A stretch of 64,000 bases of DNA, from positions 23,216,253 to 23,280,252 of the forward strand of contig CM022677.1 in assembly GCA_012295275.1 (NCBI GenBank), read 5' to 3'. Under the pieces are notes generated by a model. It searched no databases and had not been told where the DNA came from. It worked only from the letters and a program-made list of their open reading frames with translations. Below, piece by piece: positions 1 to 13,235 of the stretch. The DNA is from Chrysomallon squamiferum. Taxonomy: Eukaryota; Mollusca; Gastropoda; Neomphalida; Peltospiridae. Position 1 is the stretch's first letter. Every line of letters begins with the position of its first letter. A program made the translations under genes and the position numbers.

Positions 1-1302
1 AGTAGTGTTAATTGTAACAGTAAAAGCTAGTGTTTAGGAATACTGATATTTTATTAGAAGCAGTAGTAGTAGTTCTATACAGTTGTACTATCGTAGTAGT
101 AGTAGTTGTAGTTATAATAATGTATATAAAGAACGTTCTAAATTTAATTTTTTTCAAATTATGCTTTCATTTTTTTTTTTTTTATTCACTTATTTATTTG
201 TTTGATTGATTTTTTTTTTTCCTTTTAAGAATTATCAAATTTCTGTCGATTACCTTAAAAACACACACATACACACAGAGAATATACCGATGAAGTGTCA
301 GTATTAATGTCTGAAAAAAAAAAAAAAAAAAAGATTTGCGTAAACTAAGATTCGTGGAAAATGACTAACTATCGTTTTTATCTTTAGTTTTATTCTTGAA
401 GAATTACATTTCCCAGGACAACACGAGTTATCTAATTCCAGTAACAGTGACATGTTAATGGCATATTGCCAACGTAACAAAACAAAGAAAAATAAAACAA
501 TGAATACAATAAGAGCAACTTTGTCCATAATTACTACCAGTACTAGTGCACTAGTATTACTAACATAGTATTACTAATATTTCTATTACCATTTCTATTA
601 CAAGAGATAATATTAGCATTACTATTACAGCAATTGACATAGTTACTACAGTTATAACAATTATTTTGTCTATAACTGCTGCTACTACTAAAATTATTAC
701 AGACAAAATACATTATATTTCAGGTGATTTATTTGAATGAAACAACACCGCGATCTATTTCAAACTAGTTTTTTTGTTTGTTTGTTTTTTTGTTTGATAT
801 ATAGAAAATATCTGGTAATTGAATGTATATATCTTTTTTCTCGACTATCTTGAAATATATGTTTTGTGTGTGTGTGTGTGTGTGTCTTTGTGGTGTTTTG
901 TATTGGTGTTGAACCTAATAACAGATCTGTCTAGGAGATATTGAAGTTCCTGCTCCAGCCTACACTAATTTCCAACAACCAGTTAATTTTTCGGGAATCC
1001 ATTTGCATTCACAGAAATAAAACAAGATATCTTTTGAAATAACCGATATAAAGGTACATTTTTTTTTTTTTTTTTTTAACCTTAATGCTGAACCGAATAC
1101 TGAGTAGAATGTGCATATAATGTTACAACACATAAATTACAGGACAAAAAGAAAGCATAGACAGAACATAAAAAGCATAAAAAGAATTGTATATGAGTAC
1201 AGCTGCATTTAAACAAGGCGAAACCCTAAACTTGCTTAAACGTATCCTAAGCTCATTTGAATACCAGAGAGAGACTGTTATAATGTGTGCATATGGCTCT
1301 AT

Positions 1303-1470
1303 CGTTTTATTACCCAATATTCTGACTGCCTGTTCCAAATTGTCGAGGTGAAATCAGCTGTCGAGGTGTGTGTCGGTGTGTGTGTGTGTGTGCGTCTGTG
1401 TGTATGTGGCTGTGACGTTTTATTACGCAGTATTCTTTCCAAACTGTCGAGGTGCATCAGCTGCGCGGGT
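1303..1470. repeat. Imperfect direct duplication split by a GT tract
   Basis: The segment GTTTTATTACCCAATATTCT (1303 on) recurs as GTTTTATTACGCAGTATTCT (from about 1418). In both copies it is followed by a TGTCGAGGTG...ATCAGCTG block. A (GT)n tract lies between them. It may be a duplicated piece of a dispersed repeat; no terminal repeats are visible. Confidence 0.5.
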
Positions 1471-1624
1471 CTAGACAGTATTGATCTGTTCTGAATCACG
1501 GGAAACTTTCCTCTACGTTTCCTCAAAAAGACGGGTTTTTCTAATGTGATGCGCAACAAACTGTTCGGGATAGTTTGTTTTCTTGAGAATCCCGGAGATG
1601 TCGTAGTGACATTGTTACAGCATT

Positions 1625-1680
<56 letters not shown>

Positions 1681-1826
1681 ATAAAGTGATTAGCTAATGT
1701 GTTTAATATAGTTTATAGATATATAACAATATATGTGTGTGTGTGTGTGACACTCTTGACTTCATATCACATGTTCGGTTTACTGATTTTTCAAAAATCA
1801 TTCTTCTAAATATTAGATGAAGCTAA

Positions 1827-1859
<33 letters not shown>

Positions 1860-2170
1860 AATAAATAAATAAATAAAGTAATGAAAAGTAAAAACGTGTT
1901 AAGTAAAACCGCTAATAACGAAGTTAAAGCGTGAACTCTTTATAAACATTGCTGAACATTGCTGAACGGTTATCTTGTTCTTTATCGAAACATCTCCTTG
2001 TACTTTGATATTCTTTATTATAATTTTAAGAATCGTTTATCTTTATCAATTTCAGTTTTTTCAGTTTTGACACTTATAAACAACTATCAGGCTCATTCCT
2101 AAGGACAGCAGTTTTTCAGTGAAACTCAGTCTGATTAGAGCATTGTTTCATATAATTACGTTCGAAATTA

Positions 2171-2415
2171 CGGTGGCGTGCAGAGGTCTGGTGATGCCCG
2201 GGGCCACCTCCTTGGTTGTGTGCCCCAAAGACTCAAGTACAAGGCCGAGTACTTAGAAATATTATCAGAAAGGACGATGTTTTGAATACTTTAACACAGA
2301 TGAGTCATGAAATAAACACTTTAATCTCTGACTGGATGTCACCTCCGCATTTGTTTGCCCCGTGCCACTGCCATTTCGCCCCTCCCTCCCCATTGCGCGT
2401 CACTGCACGCCACTG
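2171..2415. mobile_element. hAT-like non-autonomous element (MITE), 245 bp
   Basis: The left end reads CGGTGGCGTGCAG and the right end, reverse-complemented, reads CAGTGGCGTGCAG, giving a 13-bp terminal inverted repeat with one mismatch. The flanks are cgaaatta (2163-2170) and caaaatta (2416-2423), an 8-bp target duplication with one mismatch. An 8-bp duplication and a CAGTGGCG-type end are typical of hAT transposons. The interior is more GC-rich than its surroundings and has no transposase reading frame, so it is non-autonomous. Confidence 0.72.
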
Positions 2416-2760
2416 CAAAATTATAAGAGAAATGCTGCACGGGCCATGCATGTGTCAAGGTTTTGTAAAATGCCCAGGAAATATTTCAGTTTCGAGGAAT
2501 TTCAGTGCATGTACTTTTCTCTGCGAAGGTCACAGTAACTCTGTATTTTCGAAGAATTTGTAATAAATAATAGTATATTGAAACCCCCCCCAAAAAAAAA
2601 AAAAAAACAGTGTTAGGTGTGGCGATATTTGAAGCTTACACGCAAGTGATCTGGTTGTTAGCATAATAAATAAATAAAAAAATAAACAACAGCATTATAA
2701 CTGATTAATGAGCTACAGGTATGTTCATGTCCATGCACAGCACAGGCAGATCATCATCAG

Positions 2761-2786
2761 TATTGTTGTTGTTGTTGTTGTTGTTG

Positions 2787-2830
<44 letters not shown>

Positions 2831-2842
2831 GTTATTATTATT
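2761..2842. repeat. (GTT)n/(ATT)n trinucleotide array
   Basis: A GTT run passes directly into an ATT run of more than 80 bases. Reading frames across it are poly-Asn and are not genes. Confidence 0.9.
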
Positions 2843-3441
2843 GCCTGTTTGTGATTTTTTATGTGTTAATATGTTCTCTTTTACATGGATATGAATAGAC
2901 TTGTAAATCATTAGTCATAGTAAGTAAAATTATGTAAGAATTAAATCAACTAAATAAAATAAATTAAAATAAAATAAAATAAAATAAAATAAAATATTGA
3001 TTATAATCCCATTCACCGGATAACCACCTAACTGAATCATCTAACCCCCCCCCCGACCCAAACATTAAAGTGAAATAATAATAATAATAAAATGTTAATT
3101 TTTACTATTAATCTTTTTTTGTTTGCTATTTTTACTATTAACCTTTTTTTTATGTATTAGGGGCGTTACTCCTATCCAAACGAAGCAGTTTGTGTTATCA
3201 CTGGTTTAATTTTTCACGGTAAGGACAACTACGTGCAAATAAGTAATAATACGTGTTATTTATGACTACTAATACAACGACCACGATTACTACTGCTACT
3301 ACGGCTATTCTAGTAATAATATTAATGTAATAAAATAAAAAAATTGCCTTTAATACGGCTGACAAAAAGATTTTCTCTTTCTGTGTCGGTTTTACATAGA
3401 GCTAAATGCTATTTTTAATTATTTACTTTATGCGCCATCAT

Positions 3442-3459
3442 CACACACACACACACACA

Positions 3460-3525
<66 letters not shown>
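3442..3525. repeat. Compound (CA)n(CT)n microsatellite
   Basis: About 20 bases of CA repeat pass directly into about 60 bases of CT repeat. Compound dinucleotide tracts of this type recur throughout the window. Confidence 0.95.
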
Positions 3526-3528
<3 letters not shown>

Positions 3529-3797
3529 ATTGATTAAATTAAATAAATCGATTTTTGGTGTTTGTATACCTCACGCTCAGATTTTTAAATTAATTTTATT
3601 TTTATATCGTGTGTGAATAATTTTATTTGAAAATAGTTTGTAGATGTTACTGTTAAAATATTAATTTCGCCATTACTAACATATAAAAAGTTTATTATAA
3701 CTGTTCGTTTGTTTTATTAATATATACTGTTACGGTGAATTTATATGTCTAGATGAAGGGAACTTCTACGTTCATCCGATAAATAATTATAATACAG

Positions 3798-3830
<33 letters not shown>

Positions 3831-5266
3831 TTTTGTCAAAACCATTTCTGGTTTCGAAACAAACGATCACGATCTTCCACTGGTTCTTTCTCGCATACTA
3901 ACGTAATAAGAATGAAGCGTAAGTTTTTAAATTCACCGTTGTTCAGAAAATACTGCGAGAAAGTAGGTAAAAAGTAAATTGCTTGATGTTAAATTACCTT
4001 ATTCATAATAAATCAACTGTCTTTTTAATTATTATATCTTTACATTCTAATAGATATTTCTGTTACAGATATTTTTGCTTCTGTTATCTTATTTACTTTG
4101 AAATATATCACGCTAGTCTAGTAAGTAATAATAAAATCGCTGGTTCGATGTAGTTTAATTATTAATACAATTGTTCGTAACAAATGCCATGAACTGGTTG
4201 CATAATCATGACTGGTATCTTATTACTGTTATTATTATATTTTGTGTTTATTATTTATTTATTTTATATACACTATAAAAATTAGAAATATAATAAATGT
4301 TGAACTGTTACCTATTAGTGTTAAAATACGACACTGCAAATCACACAGCTGGCTGCCTTTTTGTAGCTTTAACATCAGTGTTTTGAAAAGCCACAGTTTT
4401 AAGTATCCTGAACATCCATGTGACCAGTTATTCATTTATTTATTTAAGGTGAAAAAGAACATTATACATGTACAATAAAATTACAGTTTACAAACCTATG
4501 CAAATATGGATCAGGGATTAGAGGCTGCAAGTAATCTAATAAAAATAAAAAATAAACCCATCAGAACACAACCTTTGTTAACTAATTTCAACATGCAAAC
4601 AGAATATCAGTGCATACATGTCTGCATACATGTAGATGTCTGAGCATGAGGTATCCAAAATTCTATTTATTTAATTACTTAACGAGAGAACGAGAGAGAG
4701 AGAGAGAGGTGCCAGTTTTCATTACAATGACTTGGTTATCTCTTTGCAAAGTAAATCCTGGATCAAACAAAACACAAGAATTTCGCGAGAATTTAATTGA
4801 AAATGAATTTATGAGAATGAGAACATGAATAGACTCAATGATTTGATGAAGTTTTCATGGGATGAATAACATATTTCCTGTTTTGATTTCAACAGTGTTC
4901 TGAAATAATGGAAAAAAGATACATTTTGGAAAATGTGTAAGTCCAAGTACTGAATGTTTGCTGACCTATAGAAACATCTGTGTTGTTAATTAACTTCAGC
5001 ATTAGTTGTCTCCCCTGGAACCTTATTGAAAATTTAAGAATAAACAAAAATATTTCAGGAATGAAAAATATATTTCAAAAGTAATTCATTTCATAATAAA
5101 TATTAGTAAAATAATGTTACTAAAATTAATAATAATCCTAATCATTAATGACCCCTTAATTTTTATTTTTATCATTTGAGTAAATAATGAAAAGTTTATT
5201 TTTGAATGTGTATATTGGTATTCTTTTTCAGTATTGCTATGTGTTTGATTGTACTGTGTGAGTGTT

Positions 5267-5299
<33 letters not shown>

Positions 5300-5364
5300 T
5301 TAGTGTTTATGATGGTGGACATTTTATTGTTATTATCTTCTTTCTGAATTTGATTTTTTTAGAA

Positions 5365-6150
5365 ATGGCCACAGATACAACGTCATCCAGTTCAGCAAGT
5401 GAGACTGTTAACGCGTACGAAGAAATGTTTAAACACCGATACACTGAGGAGGACGAGGAGTTCATGAAGACGGCGTCCAGACCCCTAGCACCCCCTCCCT
5501 GTGTCACCGGCTGGTTCACTAAAAGACGAAACGACTGGGGTCGCAGAGGGTAAGTGTCAAAAGTTTTATTTAACTAGATTACTAGATTGGTTTACCCATT
5601 AATTATATATTCATTTCTAAGTTTTGGTTCAGATTCTAACATGTAAATCAAAATAGTTATCTTTTTTCTTATAGCTGATGTAGATTTTAAAAGTTAAGAT
5701 GATTGTGTGTGTGTGTGTGTGTGTGATTTATAACTATACATATATGTTTTTAATGATCATTATTATATGTATGTCTGCATGTCTGTCTCTTTTTCTCTAA
5801 ATATATATATATATTTATTTAGCTATCTATCTATCCATACATAACAAAACACACACACACACACACATATATATATGTATATGTAAAATATTCCTGAATT
5901 TAGAAATTATTTATTTTAATTGTAACACATCTGTAGAGGTCACGACAGTCGTAACTGGCGAGAGGGAAACAGGCAGAGTCAGAAAGACTGGAACCATGGC
6001 GACGGAGGTCAGCATGGTGGTTACCGGGACAACAGCGGCTACCGGGACCGTCGCTATGATAACCAAGGTGCCCGTGGAGATTACCAGGATTACGGTGGAC
6101 ATGGAAATTACCATGATAACAGAGGACAATATCAGAGGTACAGGGAATGA
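5365..6150 (+). CDS. RAMAC: RNMT-activating mini-protein (RAMAC/FAM103A1 family)
   Basis: Two coding exons, 5365-5549 and 5937-6150, joined GG|A after the donor GAGG|GTAAGT and the acceptor CTGTAG; the product is 132 aa. The start ATG lies 2 bases after a strong acceptor (TTTTTTTAG at 5362), so at least one 5' non-coding exon is expected upstream. Residues 18-45 (YEEMF, then acidic TEEDEEF, then a Pro-rich RPLAPPP) match the family's short N-terminal activation segment, which binds the cap guanine-N7 methyltransferase RNMT. The remainder is low complexity, rich in Gly, Arg, Asp, Asn, Tyr and Gln, as in the RNA-binding half of the vertebrate protein (118 aa in human). Known family role: it activates RNMT for mRNA cap methylation in the nucleus. 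The tail here has repeated GYRD and GxYxD units rather than the vertebrate Tyr/Pro-rich end. Identification rests on the N-terminal motif. Confidence 0.88.
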
Positions 6151-6340
6151 CGTGAAACTGCTGATTTTACGGGTTTCACCTCACACCTCCAAGACTGGCT
6201 TTGACAGGGTGGGAGAAAGCTGTGGTGTTTAGATCGGGAAATTATGATGAATTTGACTCTGAGATAGAATCTTGGGTTAAAACAGGTTGACATTTTTTTT
6301 GATTATAAAGTTCTGATATGTGGGGAAAAAAGGAACCTGA

Positions 6341-6346
6341 AATAAA
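6341..6346 (+). terminator. Candidate polyadenylation signal of RAMAC
   Basis: AATAAA about 190 bases after the RAMAC stop, followed within 30 bases by GT-rich sequence (TTGGGTTGGTCAGTGTCTGG). Hexamers of this kind are frequent by chance in such AT-rich DNA, so this is the best placed candidate only. Confidence 0.4.
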
Positions 6347-6914
6347 TTTGGGTTGGTCAGTGTCTGGTAAATTGAGTATACAAAGCCAAAAAATCATTGT
6401 AGACACTGAATATAACAATTATTCCCAGAGTATTTTTTGTATTGTTTGTATTTAATGTTTTTTTTTTTTTATAAATATGTCATATGAACTGGCTGGAAAT
6501 ATGCCAGAATTACGAAAACTGCCTGTCTGTTTTAAAATATAACTTCATTTTATATACAACAGGTTTTATTGACAGAAAACTAAAAAAATTCAGTCCATGG
6601 CAGACATTTCATCAGTTGTTAAATCAGTATTTGGGGAAAAAACAAACCTACTTTGAGTCATCTTTAAACATTAACATTTTAAAACTTTTATTTGATATTT
6701 TCAGAATAGGTATTTTTTAATAAATTAAAAGAATTAAAAAGGACATACATGTAAGATTAAAAAGAAAAAAAGGACAAATGTAAATTTGATCCATAATATT
6801 AAAAAGGTAATAAAAAGAACTATAATAGAAATTTGTTTTATTTATTATTGGATTTTAATTATTATTATTTATTTTTTTAATGAATGAATGATTATAACAG
6901 TCCTGTCTGACATA

Positions 6915-7035
<121 letters not shown>

Positions 7036-8105
7036 GAATAGTTTAAAAAATATTTATCAGATGGGAAAAAACTGTATTTCTTTTCATAATTAGGAAATGT
7101 AAGAAACACCAGGGAAAGTATTAACAGAAAGTAGCTGGAATTCAATAAATATTAATAAATATGGATATTATTATTAGTAAAGTAGAAATAGAAATATAGA
7201 AATATTAAGGAAAATGTTAGAACACAGAATATTATTATTATGATTTTATTATTATTTAGTATTGGGTTTTTTTATTTTCTTCTTTTTTAAAATAAACATA
7301 ACCTTCGCTAATATTAGGTCATCATAACCTTTCGTTGACTGTGAATACAAATCGCTGCTACATCTGTCACAACAGTGCGAACAGTAAAACCTCGATAACT
7401 CGTATTTAATCTCTAAAATGTTGACCTTCCAAAAAAATAAAATACTGTATAGAGTTACTGAGTGATTTTATTTAAAAGAGTTTAAGAAGTGGTGGGTTGG
7501 CCATCACTTCAAGCGTGCAAAGCTTATTTTTATGTGTTAACAAATGTTTGTTGATATTTTATTTGCTTGCTCATTAGGAGTATTTCATATTAAAAAATAA
7601 AATGTATATATTAACAAAATTATTTGCCTATACGATTAAAAACGAAATTGATCGAAATGATTTTTATAAGCCAATAAATCGATCTGAATTTCTGAAACGA
7701 AAGTAATTAATTTAATTGAAATAAACTGCCAGCATGTCAATAAATTGATGTTCCAAAGAAATCTCGTTAAACAAACAAACAATACATACATTACAAGTGT
7801 AGCCAAACAAAAATTTCAAAACGCAACAGTGTCCTGTCACCCTGACATATAACACAAAAATTATGGATCTGTTTTTTCAAAAAGCCGTGATCCATTACAG
7901 TCGACTCGGTAAATATGTTACAATGATGATGATGATGATGATAATAATAATGATAACAGACCAGACAAACTAACTGAAATGTTGTACTGTTGTATTTATT
8001 TGTTTCCACGGAAAGTCATCCAGCTAGAGACAAGAAAGTACACACCGCGTCTTTTGTCTGTTTACGAGAAAATAATCTGAATAATCCACAATATTTACCT
8101 GTGTG

Positions 8106-8143
<38 letters not shown>

Positions 8144-8926
8144 CGGCTGATGTCATTAAAATGTACTGAGACTTTTTTTTTAGATTAAAAACCGTTTATT
8201 CACTCAACATGACACTTTAAAAGCTATCTACATTTTTAATGTTACAGCGCTGTTTTGAAACACTGAAATCCCCTGAATTATGAACACATAAAAAATTTGC
8301 ACACACGTTAGAGTCGCGATAAACCTGTAACATAATAAATGTCGTCTGCAATTTGGAACATGTAAACACAAGTTCAGAAACTGCTCTACTGTATTTCAGT
8401 TAAGAATGCTCTAGAAAAAAAAAAAATTCACTAACATTTATTAGGTTACCCTGATAAGTAAAGACTTTTTTAAAATTAAATTATATTAAACTTTGTAATG
8501 GCAGAGCTTAATAAAATTTCATGAAAATTTATATGTCCTGTTCATGCCAGAGTCCTAAGTACGATTTAACAAATAAATGTATTTCTGTTGTTGGCAAGGA
8601 TCCCTAATTCATACCAATGTAATGCAATATAACGTGATATAATGCACATACAGACAGATATATTTGTATTGCTTAACGCTTTGTTTTCATTTCCGAAGAC
8701 AAGGATGCCATAATCTCTAAGTTATAATCTCTGTTTAGAAAAAAGATATCTACCCCCACACACACTAAAAAAATATACAGATTCTAAATGTAGAAAAGCT
8801 GAGAAGGGTTATTATACACAAATTGTTATGTGTTTTGGTTTACATTGTTATAATAAATTCACAAAAACGGTGACATCAGTTTCTCTTAACAAAAAATGCA
8901 TTATATATATATATATGCACACAATT

Positions 8927-8929
<3 letters not shown>

Positions 8930-8963
<34 letters not shown>

Positions 8964-8968
8964 CATAA

Positions 8969-9034
<66 letters not shown>
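8930..9034. repeat. (GA)n microsatellite interrupted by ATATAT
   Basis: Two GA runs separated by an AT-rich spacer near 8961-8979, followed by CA units. It translates as Arg-Glu or Ser-Leu dipeptide repeats, which are not genes. Confidence 0.95.
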
Positions 9035-9038
<4 letters not shown>

Positions 9039-9540
9039 CACACACACACACAGAGAGAACACACACATTATGCAGAAAATATACTGAGTAAACACACACA
9101 CCTATATACTGAGAGATATATATATCACAACCTATGTATTCATTATCTAGTAAACAAAGTAAAGTAAATAACACTGTTGATATTCAAAGATTTTGTCTTG
9201 TCTCGCACTTGTAGAGGCATGAATAAAATTCCGATCTCTTGTTGCTCTCAGGTGGTCTGTATAAGGAGGTCAGTAGGATGGAAATTAAGACGTACGTACA
9301 GAGTAGATTACTGAGATCAGTGGAATTATTTCTCTGACGTGTCAAGGCTGCTCGACCAGCAATCGTGACCTCGTTAGCAATTTAAATGTTTTGTTTTTAA
9401 TGGGCGTTCGTGAGTGTTCATGTGTGTATGTGTGTACGTGCGTGTATATCTGGTTTTACTTAACGGTTTTGTAAAGTGGCGTACTGCAGGGAGAGATTCA
9501 TGTAAACGATACTAGCTGCTGAATAGCTAGAGTACACATG

Positions 9541-9600
<60 letters not shown>

Positions 9601-10275
9601 CTCTCTCTATATATATATATGTTATAGAAAGAGAGAAGTTATTTCCCGTTCCATCAACGGTTACTGATTTATTAAAGAACATTTTGTATATATTTATTTC
9701 CAGCACATTACAGCAACAACAAAAAAAAAAAAGCAACACAAAGAACAAAATGTCAACAACAACAACGATGATAATAATGATAATAATAATGAGGTGCCTG
9801 GAAACAGAAACTAGTTAATTAATCACAAAGAAATTTACAAACACTGATTAACAGTAATGAAAACAGCAAAACATTTGTTTACTAAATATGTCAAATTATT
9901 TGGAACAGACTTTAAGAATGGAACTGAAAAAAATTTCCATAGCGGAAAAATTAAAGATAGACCATCATAAAGTATATATATGTAACACATAGACTCTGTT
10001 TAGCGGTAAGCAAATTATATCTACTCCACCATACACACACCTGTCTCTGTTTTTCTCGCTCCTCCGATTTTCACAAAAGCATTGCGAAACAATAACAGTA
10101 ACTAAATAACTAAGTACCTAACTAACTAAATACAAATAAATATAAAAACTGGATTAAAACGCGATATAATTACTTTTTAGTATTTTAAAGTCTATAGTTT
10201 CAGGGCTCATTTATTTATTTAATTATTTATTTATTTTACTACTACTACTACTACTGCTGCTGCTACTACTATTGC

Positions 10276-10336
<61 letters not shown>

Positions 10337-10932
10337 TAAAGCCAGTTCTGCTTTATGACTGAGAAGACTGCCAGCTAAAAAAAATCAATATTATCATGAC
10401 CAAACCGAAGCAAATTAAGTCGTTATTAGTTAATTATGATGTAAGTAGTAAATATCTTATCATTATCTTCAACAAACTGACCGGCAGTAACTGAATTACG
10501 AACTGCATCAAGGAACCTTTACCCCCCCCCATCCTTGATGGATCCTCCCCTGATATTATCAGGTAGAAAAACCCTCTTTATGTTTACCGATCTGAAAGTG
10601 CAAAACTAACTGAACGGAAATAATAGGTCAAACAGAAAGAGGCCAAAAATCTAGGGTTGACAGAACACAATAATCAGTTGAGATGAATACATTGGCATCT
10701 GTAATTATAATTAACTTGTCATGGATCAGTGAATGTTTCAGCAAAAACATGTTTTTCGTTAAATGAAAATAATGACGTTAATCTCATAAACTGCAGGATT
10801 ACAGTACAGAGAAGATGAAATAGATTATATAGATATATAAGAACAAATTAAAATGCACATGCGTGGAAATTTAAAATGTAATGAATTTAAATATTTTACA
10901 CTTGATGAGAAAGTAACACACACACATATACG

Positions 10933-10972
<40 letters not shown>

Positions 10973-11199
10973 CACGGATATTCAAAGATGTTTTTTTTAC
11001 CAAATATACACCATACATACAAATAGAATTAAAATAAACCATTCAGAAAGTATTCTAGTTTTAGAAGACACACAACAATACTTTCATAAATAAATTATAA
11101 ATAATTTAAATGAAGAATTAACTGTAATCATAATAACTGCGACCACCATTAAAATTCAGACAACATCAACGAGCACCTACCACAGCTTTTACTAGTATA

Positions 11200-11470
11200 C
11201 TACTAATATTATTGCTACTACTACTACCACACAATTATTACTACCACAGTGACTATTATACTATCACTACTCTGGTTCTAACATTATTAATGCTTCTGTT
11301 ATTTACTAATACTGTTGCAACAGTACCATTACTACTACTACTACTGTTACAACAGTACCATTACTACTACTACTACTACTGCTACTGCTACTACTTCTGC
11401 TACTTACTACTCCTACTACTACTACTTCTACTACTACTACTAATAATAATAATATTTACTATTATTACAA
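11200..11470. repeat. Degenerate TAC/TAT trinucleotide region
   Basis: Imperfect three-base periodicity (ACTACTACT, TATTACTAC, with CAACAGTACCATTAC twice) over roughly 270 bases, ending in AAT units. It looks like an old, mutated trinucleotide array. Confidence 0.75.
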
Positions 11471-11559
11471 GCTAATACCCATACTTATTATTATTAATGA
11501 TGACAAACGACGATATTTATTATCCTTGTCATTATCAAAAAAAAAAAAAAAAAAAAAAA

Positions 11560-11791
11560 ACCCGTTGACAATTCTGTTTGCAGTTATATTTAGGCGTATC
11601 GTAGCGCACTATTTACTATTACGTTACAAGAAAGCTTACGCGTGTTCAATTGCGTTTGACAGTTCGTACAACCAGGTCAAATAAAACGTGTTCGCTTGTC
11701 TGCAGAGCGTACGTTCATTGAAAACTAGAATTTCTGTCAACATCACCACCTTCCTACAGAACTTGTCCAAACCTCAGTAGCTCAAGCAGTC
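11560..11791 (+). promoter_or_regulatory. Candidate promoter and 5' UTR of CDO1
   Basis: After a poly-A run the sequence becomes unique and richer in CpG and GC than its surroundings (GCGTATCGTAGCGC, TTACGCGTG, GAGCGTACG) and leads directly into the CDO1 start codon. No in-frame upstream ATG is needed. There is no clear TATA box at a fixed distance. The call rests on position and composition only. Confidence 0.4.
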
Positions 11792-12067
11792 ATGGAATCC
11801 ATAGCAACCCATACAGAAAAATTTGAATGTGAACAAATGGGGACTGAAAACGAATACGAAAACGAATTTTCAGACACAACCAACCTTATTGCTCCCAGAG
11901 ATTTGGAAGAACTGATAGGACGACTTCATAAAATATTTGCCAGCGACCACGTCAACGTCGAGTATGTGCAGAAGTTGATGTCGTCGTACGGTAGCAAGCC
12001 GAGCGAATGGAAAAAATTTGCCAAGTTCGATCAGCATAGGTAAGTCTTTAATTATTTATTAATTAAT

Positions 12068-12107
<40 letters not shown>

Positions 12108-12688
12108 CGGATGGAGTAAAAGGTGTTTAATTTCTTTATGTCAGTAAATATTATAATATAAATTATGTGGCTTTGTAGGCATATATATATGAAATTCGAT
12201 ATTTTTATTTCTGTTAGTTTTTGTTCACATACCGACACTCGTTCTCTTATACGCACACGCTCACGCACAAAAGCATGTCTACAATGAATAAATTTCGTAT
12301 AGAAGCCATATAAGATCACAGAGATGATTAGAAAAATTAATGAATATTAAATTTTTTTTTTTTTTTTTTTTACAATGTGTAATATAGTATGTTACAACAA
12401 TATTGTTTTTCATTTTATTTTCGTAAAGGTTTTTAGTACTATCTAAGTGCAGTCGAGAAATTTATAGTTCTGTTTAGTAATGTTTACGTAAATATTTCTA
12501 AAATGTCATGGTACTGTGCAACAAAAGATAAAAAAAAAAAAAATTAAATGTGGACTTTCTGTGTTGAACAGTACTTCAGGAAAATAGAGAGAGAGAGAGA
12601 GAAAAAAAAAATGATTAGGTTTAGAGAAAACTGCCATAAAGCACGCTATCGTCTTTAGCTTACTTAAAGCAGATATCTCTCTCTGTTT

Positions 12689-12768
<80 letters not shown>

Positions 12769-13177
12769 TAATAAAGAAAGAAAGATGTAAAATTAAAATA
12801 TTCAATTAGTTAATTTCAGGCGGATAATCTGTGAAAAATTAAACTGAAACTGTCCAAATGAAGACATTTCAGTTGTTTAGTAGGATTATGTTATAAATAA
12901 TAAGAATTTTATTATAAAGATAAGAATAGATTGACAGAAAATACAAGTCACAAACCATCTTGATCCTCTGCTGATTAAATAACTGATGTTAAACAATAAG
13001 CCATTTCGCTGCGATGCCCCATCTATGGGAAGGTTGTTATTCAGAACACTTTTTGCTTATCAGTAAAAGTACATTGGTAGGTGCGGGTTTTTCCTCATAA
13101 ATAAACAGAAGGAGAAACAATAATAATTAACGTATGTAAAACTTATTTTTTTAATTCTCAATTAAAACAACTAAGAA

Positions 13178-13235
<58 letters not shown>

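Larger units (their letters stand above)
1..5362. other. Intergenic region upstream of RAMAC coding exons
   Basis: I see no convincing protein-coding exon here. The stretch holds degenerate ACT/AGT trinucleotide sequence (about 40-130 and 540-700), GT tracts (870-885, 1628-1678), an imperfect local duplication around 1303-1470, a MITE (2171-2415), AAC/AAT arrays (2761-2842), a CA-CT tract (3442-3525) and a 29-base poly-A (3800-3828). A non-coding first exon of RAMAC may lie here, because the first coding exon begins at a splice acceptor, but I cannot place it. Confidence 0.6.
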
